DNA from: Pseudomonas graminis
Lineage (GTDB): Bacteria > Pseudomonadota > Gammaproteobacteria > Pseudomonadales > Pseudomonadaceae
DNA length: 42,232 bases
Reading direction: 5' to 3'
NCBI RefSeq assembly: GCF_900111735.1
Contig: NZ_FOHW01000042.1
Span: forward strand, 1-42,232
Shown here: one piece after another, positions 27,086-35,080 of the stretch
How positions within the stretch are numbered: the stretch's first letter is position 1
Layout of the letters: the number at the start of each line of letters is the position of its first letter
Translations under genes and position numbers: made by a program
The notes under the pieces: model-generated
Seen by the model: the letters and a program-made list of their open reading frames with translations, nothing else
The model's database searches: none
Told to the model about the DNA's origin: nothing

Positions 27086-27852
27086 TGTTGATCGCCAATG
27101 ACCTCTGCATCATGCGTGGTGGCAAGCAGGTAGTCGCCAACATCGACGTGGCATTGACGCCCGGTCAGATGCTCGGCGTGCTGGGCCCCAACGGTGCTGG
27201 CAAAAGTACGCTGATGGCTGCCCTGTGCGGCGAGCTTGCCCCGACCCGCGGCCAGGTGTTGCTGGACGACATTCCCCTGAATCAATGGCGCGGCCCCGAG
27301 CGGGCGCGCCGGCTGGCTGTACTGCCGCAGAGTTCGACATTGGGTTTCGCGTTCAAGGTCGAGGAAGTGGTTGCGATGGGGCGCTTGCCCCATGGCAGCG
27401 GTCAGCAATGTGACGGAGAGATCATCCAGCACGCCCTTGTGGCGGCCGATGGCCTTCACCTGCTGGGTCGCAGCTATCTGACGCTGTCGGGCGGCGAGCG
27501 TCAGCGGGTTCATCTGGCGCGGGTGCTGGCTCAGGTGTGGCCGGGCGAGGAGGGCCAGATTCTATTGCTGGACGAACCCACGTCGGCGCTCGACCCGCTG
27601 CATCAGCACACCACGCTCTTGGCCGTTCGCGCGTTCGCCGCACGTGGTGGCGCGGTGATGGTCATCCTGCATGACTTGAACCTGGCCGCCCGTTATTGCG
27701 ATCACTTGTTGTTGCTGGATCAAGGTCGCGCGCATTTATCCGGCACACCAGAGCAAGTGCTGACGCCTGAGGGGCTGAAGTCGGTGTTCGGTCTGGATGT
27801 TCTGGTTCAGGCCCATCCCGAGCGTGGGCATCCGCTGGTGATCGCTCGCTGA
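27085..27852 (+). CDS. hmuV: heme ABC transporter ATP-binding protein
   Basis: A 255-aa ATPase with Walker A GPNGAGKST, signature LSGGERQRV, Walker B ILLLDEPTSALD and the H-loop HDLNLAARY. The fold and length match HmuV/PhuV, which powers heme uptake through the permease. It starts on the stop codon of the permease gene (TGATG). No other transporter component follows; the next gene is a DeoC-like aldolase after a gap of 190 bp. Confidence 0.9.
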   Translation: MLIANDLCIMRGGKQVVANIDVALTPGQMLGVLGPNGAGKSTLMAALCGELAPTRGQVLLDDIPLNQWRGPERARRLAVLPQSSTLGFAFKVEEVVAMGRLPHGSGQQCDGEIIQHALVAADGLHLLGRSYLTLSGGERQRVHLARVLAQVWPGEEGQILLLDEPTSALDPLHQHTTLLAVRAFAARGGAVMVILHDLNLAARYCDHLLLLDQGRAHLSGTPEQVLTPEGLKSVFGLDVLVQAHPERGHPLVIAR

Positions 27853-28042
27853 AGGGGGCTCGTCTCGACCCGCATCCGCTGATTTGATCGATCTAGCAGC
27901 CCCATTTTCGTTGCCTGTGCGGGCAATGTCCTTCGGACAATTCTTGTAATCACGTAGGCCTGCTCTTTTGCGTCTTTGTGACGGTTCAGCCACAGCCGTT
28001 CTAGATTATCGTCGCCTCAAGCAAAGGCATTGGGGGTGTGTA

Positions 28043-28819
28043 ATGAACGATGTAAACGAAGCGATTGACGTGACTGAGGTCGATGCGGCAATGGCGCAAC
28101 TGGCGATTGGCCTGATGGAGCTGGCTTCGTTGAATGCCGACGACACGGCGGAAAAGATTATTGCGTTGTGTCATCGAGCCCTGACTCCTGTGGGGTACGT
28201 TGCCGCCGTCTGTGTAGCGCCCAGATTCGCGGGACTGGCGCGGCGCACGCTCGACAGCCTTCACGCGCGGGAGATCAAGGTCGTGGCCGCGGTTAACTTT
28301 CCGAGCGGTTCCCCTTCTGTCAGCTCCGCTGAGTCGGAAACCCAGGCGGCAATCCTCGCGGGTGCCGACGAAATCGATCTGGTCTATCCCTTCCATGCTT
28401 TGCTTGGCGGGGACAGGCAGATTGGCGCGGACATCATCAATGCCTGCAAAGCCAGGTGCGGTCGGGCAGCATTGACCGTCACGCTTGAAACCGGCGTGCT
28501 GCGCGATCCGCAGGTCATTCACGGCGCAAGCTGTGTGGCGATTCAGGAGGGCGCCAACTTTCTGAAAACCAGCACGGGTAAACAGATCCTCAACGCAACG
28601 CCCCAGGCCAGCCGGATTCTGATTGCGGCCATCGCCGAGTCAGGCGCGCATGTGGGAATCAACGTTTCGGGAAATGTGCGCACGCTTGAGGAAGCGCGGG
28701 TTCACATGGATCTGGTCAAGGCACGATTCGGCCCACGCTGGCTTGAGCAGGGGAGATTGAGGCTCGGGGCCACCAGCCTGCTGGATGATCTTTTGGGGCG
28801 CTTGGGCGTAGACGCGTGA
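28043..28819 (+). CDS. deoC: DeoC-like aldolase lacking one catalytic lysine
   Basis: A 258-aa protein of the deoxyribose-phosphate aldolase family, similar in length and order to E. coli DeoC. Shared blocks: LNADDTAEKIIALCH, EIDLVYP (Asp112, E. coli Asp102) and NFLKTSTGK (Lys175, the Schiff-base lysine, E. coli Lys167). The E. coli motif VGFKPAGGVRT is VGINVSGNVRT here, so the second lysine (Lys201) is Asn207 and one of the phosphate-loop glycines is Asn. The ATG has GGGGGTG upstream; a longer start at 27968 has no such site. It may be a divergent DERA, a different class I aldolase, or a decaying gene. Confidence 0.8.
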   Translation: MNDVNEAIDVTEVDAAMAQLAIGLMELASLNADDTAEKIIALCHRALTPVGYVAAVCVAPRFAGLARRTLDSLHAREIKVVAAVNFPSGSPSVSSAESETQAAILAGADEIDLVYPFHALLGGDRQIGADIINACKARCGRAALTVTLETGVLRDPQVIHGASCVAIQEGANFLKTSTGKQILNATPQASRILIAAIAESGAHVGINVSGNVRTLEEARVHMDLVKARFGPRWLEQGRLRLGATSLLDDLLGRLGVDA

Positions 28820-28827
28820 ATCGCAGG

Positions 28828-28943
28828 CAAAAAAAGACCCGGCAAAGAGCCGGGTCAAAAACCGTGATTAGCCTGATGAGGAGATAATCTGAAAATCCGA
28901 ACCAAGGAGTCTTTCAGGTTATCGACCAGTCTCGCGACCGGAT
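28828..28943 (-). ncRNA. prrF: iron-responsive small RNA PrrF
   Basis: About 116 nt on the minus strand, between a Fur-controlled promoter and a hairpin/T7 terminator. The body contains ACTGGTCGCGAGACTGG, CTGAAAGACTCCTTGG and the conserved TCTCCTCATCAGGCTAATCA, which I recognise as the PrrF antisense core that pairs with mRNAs of iron-using proteins such as sodB. PrrF is made when iron is scarce and, with Hfq, blocks those mRNAs. A single copy is seen here, unlike the tandem pair of P. aeruginosa. The ends are inferred from promoter and terminator. Confidence 0.92.
28836..28856 (-). terminator. rho-independent terminator of prrF
   Basis: GACCCGGC and GCCGGGTC form an 8-bp perfect stem (loop TCTTT on the minus strand), followed on the minus strand by seven T residues. 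The plus strand lacks such a T-run, which shows the direction is that of prrF, not deoC. It may still help end the deoC message. Confidence 0.9.
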
Positions 28944-28945
28944 TT

Positions 28946-28977
28946 GATAATAATAGTGATTCTCATTTGTATGTCAA
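28946..28977 (-). promoter_or_regulatory. prrF promoter with Fur box
   Basis: The minus strand has -35 TTGACA at 28977-28972 and -10 TATTAT at 28955-28950 with a 16-bp spacer, giving a start near 28943. The plus-strand sequence 28946-28964 (GATAATAATAGTGATTCTC) matches the 19-bp Fur consensus at 15 positions by eye and covers the -10 and spacer, so Fur-Fe2+ would block transcription. Confidence 0.88.
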
Positions 28978-29008
28978 CAGTGTTCTGCGCATTATTTTGC
29001 TCCCGTGC

Positions 29009-29287
29009 TCAACGCTCTCCGACTGGCTCGGGGCCGGCGTTCTTTAACCTGTTGTTCAGGGAATCTTTGTTCTCTTGTGGCAGTTCGCTCCAGCGGCAAT
29101 TTGCCAACGCACCTTCCAATGAATACAGCAGCGCTTTGGAGGCTCGAAATCCCCTGATCTGAACGGCCCGATAGGCCTGGATTGCGCCTAGGCGACGCAG
29201 ATCAGCGATCGTGTGAATCCCCGCAGCGTGAAGCCATTGAACCGAGGTCCTTCCAAGATTCTTCATGCCCATCAATTCGTCGTCCAT
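29009..29287 (-). CDS. TfoX C-terminal domain protein
   Basis: A 92-aa protein made almost only of a TfoX/Sxy C-terminal-type domain: MKNLGRTSVQWLHAAGIHTI, ADLRRLGAIQAYRAV and the LLYSLEGALANCRWSELP end. These helical domains, with a helix-hairpin-helix-like start, occur in regulators of natural competence but stand-alone versions have no known role. There is no good ribosome-binding site before the ATG, and a shorter start six codons on is possible. It is next to prrF, and the prrF promoter is 32 bp past its stop. Confidence 0.75.
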   Translation of the reverse strand: MDDELMGMKNLGRTSVQWLHAAGIHTIADLRRLGAIQAYRAVQIRGFRASKALLYSLEGALANCRWSELPQENKDSLNNRLKNAGPEPVGER

Positions 29288-29531
29288 GCGTGCAAACCCA
29301 TCCTGTCATTCCGTGTAATAACTTCTCCGTAGGCTCGACACAAACTGAAAAGGCGAGCCATGCCCTTTAGCGTAGACGACGTTGAATTAACCTGCAGAGA
29401 GACAGCCTTCGGACGCAGCACGCGCCGCCGAACGGTAGGATCAGATTAAAAGGGGGAGGCGAATACAGGCCCGGCATGGCTGAGCATGCGGGGCGGGAAG
29501 TCGGAGCGAAGCTTGGCGGCGGGGTATGACG

Positions 29532-29876
29532 TTAGCGGGTTCGATAACGCAGGCGCGTGCCGAAATTGACCGACATGAGGATCTCGTCAGCACTCAGCTC
29601 AGGCGGGAAGTACGCACCGGATATCTGCGCGTGGGCGATGCTCGCACCTTCAAGCTGGCTCGTCCTGAAGTCAACGCCGCGCAAGTCGGCCGACCTGAAG
29701 TAAGCGTCAGTGAAGTCGATCCGGTCAGCGTCAATCTCACGAAGATCCAGGCCGCGAAAATCGCCCCCTGACAGATCAACCGGGTCCTGCTTGGGCCGTT
29801 CGAGATTGAAGGCGGTCACGTCGTCTTTTCGCAACAGTGCGAACAGGGGCGAGTCGAGCTGTTTGGGCTGGTTCAT
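29532..29876 (-). CDS. pentapeptide-repeat protein
   Basis: A 114-aa protein whose central part, about residues 35-85, is built of A(D/N)LxX-type pentapeptides: DLSGG DFRGL DLREI DADRI DFTDA YFRSA DLRGV DFRTS. This forms a right-handed beta-helix. Some family members mimic DNA and protect gyrase, but there is no evidence for that here. AAGGAGACG stands 3 nt before the ATG. The repeat tract is short (about ten units), so its helix would have only two to three turns. Confidence 0.8.
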   Translation of the reverse strand: MNQPKQLDSPLFALLRKDDVTAFNLERPKQDPVDLSGGDFRGLDLREIDADRIDFTDAYFRSADLRGVDFRTSQLEGASIAHAQISGAYFPPELSADEILMSVNFGTRLRYRTR

Positions 29877-29977
29877 TTGACGTCTCCTTGTTGGAATTCT
29901 GACGCCACTATAATGCCACCAAGGTTGAGCCGTGAAGCGATATCCTTCACGACTCGACCACTGGTGGAGACGGGATA

Positions 29978-31513
29978 TCAGAGCCCCGGCAGATGCTGAC
30001 GAATGTCGGCCACCAGGGTGTCCAGATCGCCGCTGACATTGGTCTCGACGTGCCGGCTGCGCAATATTTCATCCGCCGTCAGCGCTTCGCGACTAGCCAG
30101 CTGCGCTTCTATGACTTCCATGGTGGCGTCGGAAGGATCCTGATTCTGTGCCCGACGTTGCGCCAGCCAACCCTCGATAACCGCCTTTGGCGCGGCGCAG
30201 TCAACGATCAGGAAAGGAACGCCCATCGCCTCGGCAATCTGCGCAGTCGCCTGACGCTGTGCGTGCTTCAAATAGGTTGCATCGATGACCACCGGCAAGC
30301 CTGCGCGGAGCACGACACCCGCCAACTCATTCAGGCGCCCATAAGTCGCAGCGCTCACGTCGGCGGAATACAGATCTTCATGGTCGGCGAACACTCGTTT
30401 GCGCTCGACGTCTGAACGCAGACGGATGGCACCCAGCGCTTCGACCAGGCGCATTGCAACCTGACTTTTGCCGACCGCGGAAACACCGTGGGTGATGGCC
30501 AGAAAGTTGGAAGGAATCGCGCTGTAACTTTCGGCCAGATTGGCGTAGTTGCGATACTGGCGCAGTGTCGCGGCGCGCTGCACCTGGTCGGCGTCGGCAT
30601 TCAGGCTGAACAGCGCCACTTTGGCACGGACCAGTGCGCGGTAGGCTTTGTAGAAATTGAGCAGTTGCAGGCCTGCGTAGTCGCCTGTCAGCTCCAGGTA
30701 CTGACTGACGAACCGACGGGAAAGGCTTTTCAGGCCGCGATCCTCAAGGTCCATGGCCAGGAATCCGATGTCCGCATAGACGTCTGTCATACGGAAGGGC
30801 TCGTTGAATTCGATGCAGTCGAAAATCACGACCTTGCCATCGATCAGCGTTGCGTTGCCCAAGTGGATGTCGCCATGGCATTCGCGAACAAAACCGTCGA
30901 GCTTGCGCTGGTTCATCAGCGGCTTGAGACGCTCGAAACTGGTGTTGGCCCACGCCTCCAGCGCTTCCAGCTGGATGAGGTCAGATTTTTCGCTGAGGAA
31001 GGGCAGAATCTGTTCAAAATTCTGTGTGACCGGCGCCATTACGCTGTCGGCGCTGCCGAGAGGATTTTCCATCGGGACTTTAGGCGACTTGAGATGAAAC
31101 TCGGCGATCTGCCGCGCCATGTCGTCGATGTGCGCAGTGGTCAGTTCGCCTTTGGCTTGCAAGGTGCTGAGCAATCCTTCCTGCGGGAACTGGCGCATTT
31201 TCAGCACGTACTCGATCGCTTCGCCTTCGCCATTCAACTGCGGGGCCTCAATGCTGCCGGTGATGGGCAGCACTTCAAGGTACAGATCGTCCGTCAGGCG
31301 TTGGTTCAGCATCAGCTCCTGCTCGCAGAAATGCTGACGCGCCGGCAGGCTGGTGAAGTCCAGAAAACCGAAATTGACCGGCTTCTTCATCTTGTAGACG
31401 TAGGGGCCGGTGAGCAGCACCCAGGAAATATGCGTCTCGATGACCTGAAACTGTTCGACCGGGTGAGGAAACAGGGAGGGGTTTTGCAGCGCGGCTATCA
31501 GTGTCTGGCTCAC
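29978..31513 (-). CDS. phosphotransferase / P-loop kinase fusion protein
   Basis: A 511-aa two-domain protein. The first 330 residues have the aminoglycoside/choline phosphotransferase fold with ECHGDIHLGN (catalytic loop) and VIFDCIEFNEPFRMTDVYAD (metal-binding Asp). The last 170 residues are a P-loop nucleoside/shikimate-like kinase: Walker A THGVSAVGKSQVA, then LRSDVERKR and DATYLKHAQR. This is the layout of uncharacterised kinases annotated COG2187+COG0645. The start is GTG with AAGGA 6 nt upstream. The substrate is unknown; I know of no proof for the annotation as an antibiotic kinase. Confidence 0.85.
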   Translation of the reverse strand: MSQTLIAALQNPSLFPHPVEQFQVIETHISWVLLTGPYVYKMKKPVNFGFLDFTSLPARQHFCEQELMLNQRLTDDLYLEVLPITGSIEAPQLNGEGEAIEYVLKMRQFPQEGLLSTLQAKGELTTAHIDDMARQIAEFHLKSPKVPMENPLGSADSVMAPVTQNFEQILPFLSEKSDLIQLEALEAWANTSFERLKPLMNQRKLDGFVRECHGDIHLGNATLIDGKVVIFDCIEFNEPFRMTDVYADIGFLAMDLEDRGLKSLSRRFVSQYLELTGDYAGLQLLNFYKAYRALVRAKVALFSLNADADQVQRAATLRQYRNYANLAESYSAIPSNFLAITHGVSAVGKSQVAMRLVEALGAIRLRSDVERKRVFADHEDLYSADVSAATYGRLNELAGVVLRAGLPVVIDATYLKHAQRQATAQIAEAMGVPFLIVDCAAPKAVIEGWLAQRRAQNQDPSDATMEVIEAQLASREALTADEILRSRHVETNVSGDLDTLVADIRQHLPGL

Positions 31514-31632
31514 GGACGATCCTTGAAAGGTGATAAGTCGATAGAGAAGAAGCGAAAGACGGCCATTATGGCCGCTGAAGGCATTGCTGCAAACCGCTTA
31601 AAGGGTGGTCTGTCGGGGGCTTTGAAAGTGCG

Positions 31633-31638
31633 TATAAT
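31633..31638 (+). promoter_or_regulatory. -10 element just upstream of mrcB
   Basis: A perfect TATAAT ends only 8 nt before the mrcB ATG. If used, transcription would start at or within 3 nt of the start codon. The -35 region is weak; a CTGTCG at about 18 bp is the best I find. Confidence 0.6.
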
Positions 31639-31646
31639 CCGCCGCC

Positions 31647-33968
31647 ATGACCCGATCCCGCACCTCGAAAAAATCCCCCAAACCCACCAACAGCCGCCTG
31701 CGCAGCCTGTTGGGCTGGGCCCTGAAACTCAGTCTTGTCGGGCTGGTGATCCTCGGCTGCTTTGCCGTTTACCTGGATTCCATCGTCCAGGAAAAATTCT
31801 CCGGCAAGCGCTGGACCATTCCGGCCAAGGTCTATGCACGGCCACTGGAGCTGTTCGTCGGCCAGAAGCTTTCACGCGACGACTTCCTGCTGGAACTCGA
31901 TGCGCTGGGCTATCGCCGCGAAGGCGTGGCCAACGGCCCGGGCGCTGCAGCCGTCAACGGCAACAATGTCGATCTCAATACCCGCGGCTTTCAGTTCTAT
32001 GAAGGTGCTGACCCGGCGCAGCAGATCCATGTGCGCTTCTCCGGCGATTACGTCGCGGAACTGACCGCCGCCAATGGCGCCAAGCTTGCTGTCGCGCGGC
32101 TTGAGCCTCTGATGATCGGCGGCTTGTACCCGAAGAATCTGGAAGACCGGATTCTGATCAAGCTCGATCAGGCGCCGCCTTACTTGCTCGACACCCTGGT
32201 GACTGTCGAAGATCGGGATTTCTATCATCACTTTGGGGTGTCGCCAAAGGGGATCCTGCGAGCTTTCTGGATCAACGCATCCGCTGGACAGATGCGCCAG
32301 GGCGGATCGACGCTGACGCAGCAACTGGTCAAGAACTTCTACCTGACCAATGAGCGCAGCATCACCCGCAAGCTGACCGAAGCGATGATGGCTGTTCTGC
32401 TGGAGATCCATTACAGCAAGCAGGAGATTCTTGAGGCCTACCTCAACGAAGTGTTCGTTGGGCAGGACGGTCAGCGTGCGGTGCACGGGTTTGGTCTGGC
32501 GAGTCAGTATTTCTTCAGCCAGCCGTTGTCGGAACTGAAGCTGCACCAGGTCGCCTTGCTGGTCGGTCTGGTCAAGGGGCCTTCCTATTACAACCCGCGC
32601 CGCAACCCGGAGCGTGCGCTGGAAAGGCGCAATCTGGTTCTCGATCTGCTGGAGCAACAGGGTGTCGCGACGCCTGAAGTGGTTGCTGCGGCGAAGAAGA
32701 TGCCGCTGGGCGTGAGCAAAGTCGGTTCGCTGGCTGATAGCTCGTTCCCGGACTTCCTTGATCTGGTCAAGCGCCAACTCCGTCAGGACTACCGCGACGA
32801 AGACTTGACCGAAGAGGGCCTGCGGATCTTCACCAGCTTCGACCCGATTCTGCAGATGAAGTCCGAAGCCGCCGTGCGCGAAAGCTTCGCCAAAATCTCT
32901 GGCCGCAAAGGCGCGGACGAGATGGAAACGGCCATGGTCGTGACCAATCCCGAGACCGGCGAAGTCCAGGCGCTGATCGGCAGCCGCCAGGCAGGCTTCG
33001 CGGGTTTCAACCGGGCGCTGGATGCTGTTCGGCCGATCGGGTCGTTGGTCAAGCCGGCCATCTACCTGACCGCTCTCGAGCGTCCACAGCAGTACTCGCT
33101 GACCAGCTGGATTCCCGACGAGCCTTTTCAGGTGAAAGGCGCCGACGGCCAGATCTGGAAGCCCCAGAACTACGATCACAAAGCCCACGGCAACATTTTC
33201 CTGTATCAGGGCCTGGCGCATTCCTACAACCTGTCCAGCGCGAAGCTGGGCCTGGACCTGGGCATACCGAACGTCTTCAAAACCCTGACCAAACTGGGCG
33301 TCACCCGCGAGTGGCCGGCTTTCCCGTCGATGCTCCTGGGGGCGGGCGCGCTGACGCCAATCGAAGTGGCGACGATGTACCAGACCATCGCCAGCGGCGG
33401 ATTCAACACACCGTTGCGCGGGATTCGCAGCGTACTCACCGCTGAAGGGGAGCCGCTCAAGCGCTACCCGTTCCAGATTCAGCAACGTTTCGACCCTGGA
33501 TCGATCTATCTGCTGCAGAACGCCATGCAGCGGGTGATGCGCGAAGGTACCGGCAAATCGGTGTACAACGTGCTGCCGAGCACGCTGAATCTGGCGGGCA
33601 AGTCGGGTACCACCAACGACTCGCGCGACAGCTGGTTTGCCGGCTTCAGTCAGGACTTGCTGGCGATCGTCTGGATGGGCCGCGACGACAACGGCAAGAC
33701 GCCGTTTACCGGGGCCACTGGCGCACTGCAGATCTGGACCAGCTTCATGAAGAAGGCCGATCCGCTGCCGCTGGACATGGCGATGCCCGATAACGTCGTG
33801 CAGGCCTGGGTCAATGCCAGTACCGGCGAAGGCACCGACGCCAGCTGCCCGAACGCCGTACAGATGCCGTATATTCGCGGCAGTGAGCCGCAACCCGGCC
33901 CGACCTGCGGCGGGGCAGCAGCGCCCGCCGATTCGGTAATGGACTGGGTCAAGGGCTGGTTGAACTAA
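31647..33968 (+). CDS. mrcB: penicillin-binding protein 1B
   Basis: A 773-aa bifunctional peptidoglycan synthase. A short basic cytoplasmic tail and one membrane segment (about residues 27-47) come first, then a UB2H-like region (about 70-150). The glycosyltransferase domain has TVEDRDFYHHFGVSPKG (catalytic Glu) and QGGSTLTQQLVKNF. The transpeptidase domain has SLVK in the SxxK motif (RPIGSLVKP), SYN in HSYNLSS and KSGTT. It is the ponB/mrcB type. No ribosome-binding site precedes the ATG. It is followed by its likely activator lpoP; a 15-bp duplication spans its stop codon. Confidence 0.96.
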   Translation: MTRSRTSKKSPKPTNSRLRSLLGWALKLSLVGLVILGCFAVYLDSIVQEKFSGKRWTIPAKVYARPLELFVGQKLSRDDFLLELDALGYRREGVANGPGAAAVNGNNVDLNTRGFQFYEGADPAQQIHVRFSGDYVAELTAANGAKLAVARLEPLMIGGLYPKNLEDRILIKLDQAPPYLLDTLVTVEDRDFYHHFGVSPKGILRAFWINASAGQMRQGGSTLTQQLVKNFYLTNERSITRKLTEAMMAVLLEIHYSKQEILEAYLNEVFVGQDGQRAVHGFGLASQYFFSQPLSELKLHQVALLVGLVKGPSYYNPRRNPERALERRNLVLDLLEQQGVATPEVVAAAKKMPLGVSKVGSLADSSFPDFLDLVKRQLRQDYRDEDLTEEGLRIFTSFDPILQMKSEAAVRESFAKISGRKGADEMETAMVVTNPETGEVQALIGSRQAGFAGFNRALDAVRPIGSLVKPAIYLTALERPQQYSLTSWIPDEPFQVKGADGQIWKPQNYDHKAHGNIFLYQGLAHSYNLSSAKLGLDLGIPNVFKTLTKLGVTREWPAFPSMLLGAGALTPIEVATMYQTIASGGFNTPLRGIRSVLTAEGEPLKRYPFQIQQRFDPGSIYLLQNAMQRVMREGTGKSVYNVLPSTLNLAGKSGTTNDSRDSWFAGFSQDLLAIVWMGRDDNGKTPFTGATGALQIWTSFMKKADPLPLDMAMPDNVVQAWVNASTGEGTDASCPNAVQMPYIRGSEPQPGPTCGGAAAPADSVMDWVKGWLN

Positions 33969-33985
33969 GCCTGGTTGAATTAAGC
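33956..33985. repeat. 15-bp tandem duplication at the mrcB stop
   Basis: CTGGTTGAACTAAGC at 33956-33970 is followed directly by CTGGTTGAATTAAGC at 33971-33985, 14 of 15 bases identical. The first copy ends mrcB (stop TAA inside it); the second repeats the stop codon in the same context. Confidence 0.9.
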
Positions 33986-33999
33986 AAAGAGGATGTGAC

Positions 34000-34755
34000 G
34001 TGAACAAGTGGTGGATTCCGGCTGTAACGGCTCTGGCTTTGCTCAACGGTTGCGCGTCCCAGACGCGCAGTGCAATTCCGGTGGTGGATTCAGGGTCACG
34101 CGTTTCAAACGGCGAGCGCGTTTCGTCTACTCGCAACAACACCTACCGTGCGCCGGTGCAGGCACCTGCGCAGTCGCAGACGATTCAGGAAGATTCCGGG
34201 GTCACGGTCATGGTCCCCGGCGGCGCCAACGCCAGTGGTGCACCTATTTCGACGTTCGTGCCACCCACCACGGCGCCGATCAGCACTGCGCCGATCAATA
34301 CGGCGCCGGTTAATCAGGCACCGGCGAACAACACTTACACACCGCCGCCGGCGACCAGCAATACCTACAACATGCCGGCGTCGGCGCCGACTGGCATTCC
34401 GTCTGCGTCCAGCGGCGGGTTGTCGGAAGATGAGCAACTGGATGGGCCGGTGCTGGCGTTGCTGACCACTGCTCAGCAACAGCAATCCGGTGGCGACCTC
34501 AACGGCGCATCATCGAGCCTTGAACGTGCGCAGCGCGTGGCTCCCCGTGAGCCGCAGGTTCTTTACCGTCTGGCGCAAGTGCGTCTGGCCCAGGGCGATG
34601 CGCCTCAGGCCGAACAATTAGCCCGTCGCGCTCTCACCTACGCCAATGGTCGCGCCAGCCTTCAAGCCAGTCTTTGGGGGTTGATTGCCCAAACGCGTGA
34701 GAAGCAGGGTGACGCAGCCGGCGCAGCACTGGCGCGGCAGAAAGCCAATGGATAA
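34000..34755 (+). CDS. lpoP: outer-membrane lipoprotein LpoP, PBP1B activator
   Basis: A 251-aa lipoprotein with a signal peptide ending in the lipobox LLNGC (Cys18). A Pro/Thr/Ala-rich linker follows (about 60-130), with repeated APISTAPINTAP-type units, then TPR-like helices (about 140-250: QVLYRLAQVRLAQGDAPQAEQLARRAL). This layout, next to mrcB, is that of LpoP, the Pseudomonas lipoprotein that crosses the periplasm and activates PBP1B. The start is GTG with GAGG about 7 nt before it. It overlaps yqcC by 8 bp. The symbol follows from context and architecture. Confidence 0.85.
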   Translation: MNKWWIPAVTALALLNGCASQTRSAIPVVDSGSRVSNGERVSSTRNNTYRAPVQAPAQSQTIQEDSGVTVMVPGGANASGAPISTFVPPTTAPISTAPINTAPVNQAPANNTYTPPPATSNTYNMPASAPTGIPSASSGGLSEDEQLDGPVLALLTTAQQQQSGGDLNGASSSLERAQRVAPREPQVLYRLAQVRLAQGDAPQAEQLARRALTYANGRASLQASLWGLIAQTREKQGDAAGAALARQKANG

Positions 34756-35077
34756 ACGCTTCCCGAAAATCGCTGACCAATTGCTGTTGATCGAGCGCGA
34801 ATTGCGAGTGCTGGGGTGGTGGAAGGAGGTGCCGCCCAGCGATGAGTCGCTGTCCAGTCGTGAGCCCTTCTGCGTCGACACGCTGGATTTTGATCAGTGG
34901 CTGCAATGGATCTTCCTGCCGCGCATGAAGATCATCCTTGAACAGGATCTGCCATTGCCCACGGCATCCGGCATCCTGGAAATGGCGGAAATGGTTTACG
35001 CCAGCCGTATCCGCGAAGCGCGCTACCTGCTGGTGCTGCTGAAAGACTTTGACCGGTTAATCACTGAGTCCGTCTGA
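34748..35077 (+). CDS. YqcC-like protein
   Basis: A 109-aa cytoplasmic protein of the YqcC family (DUF446), with conserved LIERELRVLGWW, FDQWLQWIFLPRM and PLPTASGILEMAE segments. Function unknown. The ATG at 34748 lies inside the end of lpoP and is chosen over a start 63 nt upstream because it keeps the family length. It is the third gene of an mrcB-lpoP-yqcC unit. Confidence 0.85.
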   Translation: MDKRFPKIADQLLLIERELRVLGWWKEVPPSDESLSSREPFCVDTLDFDQWLQWIFLPRMKIILEQDLPLPTASGILEMAEMVYASRIREARYLLVLLKDFDRLITESV

Positions 35078-35080
35078 CCC

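Noticed and set aside
29931..29951. Hairpin CGTGAAG-N7-CTTCACG between the kinase and pentapeptide genes
   Set aside because: A 7-bp perfect stem, but without a T-run on either strand. I could not decide between terminator, operator or chance, so I did not list it as a feature.
31872..34142. Long minus-strand frame of 756 codons opposite mrcB
   Set aside because: Antisense shadow of mrcB with biased residues and no domain.
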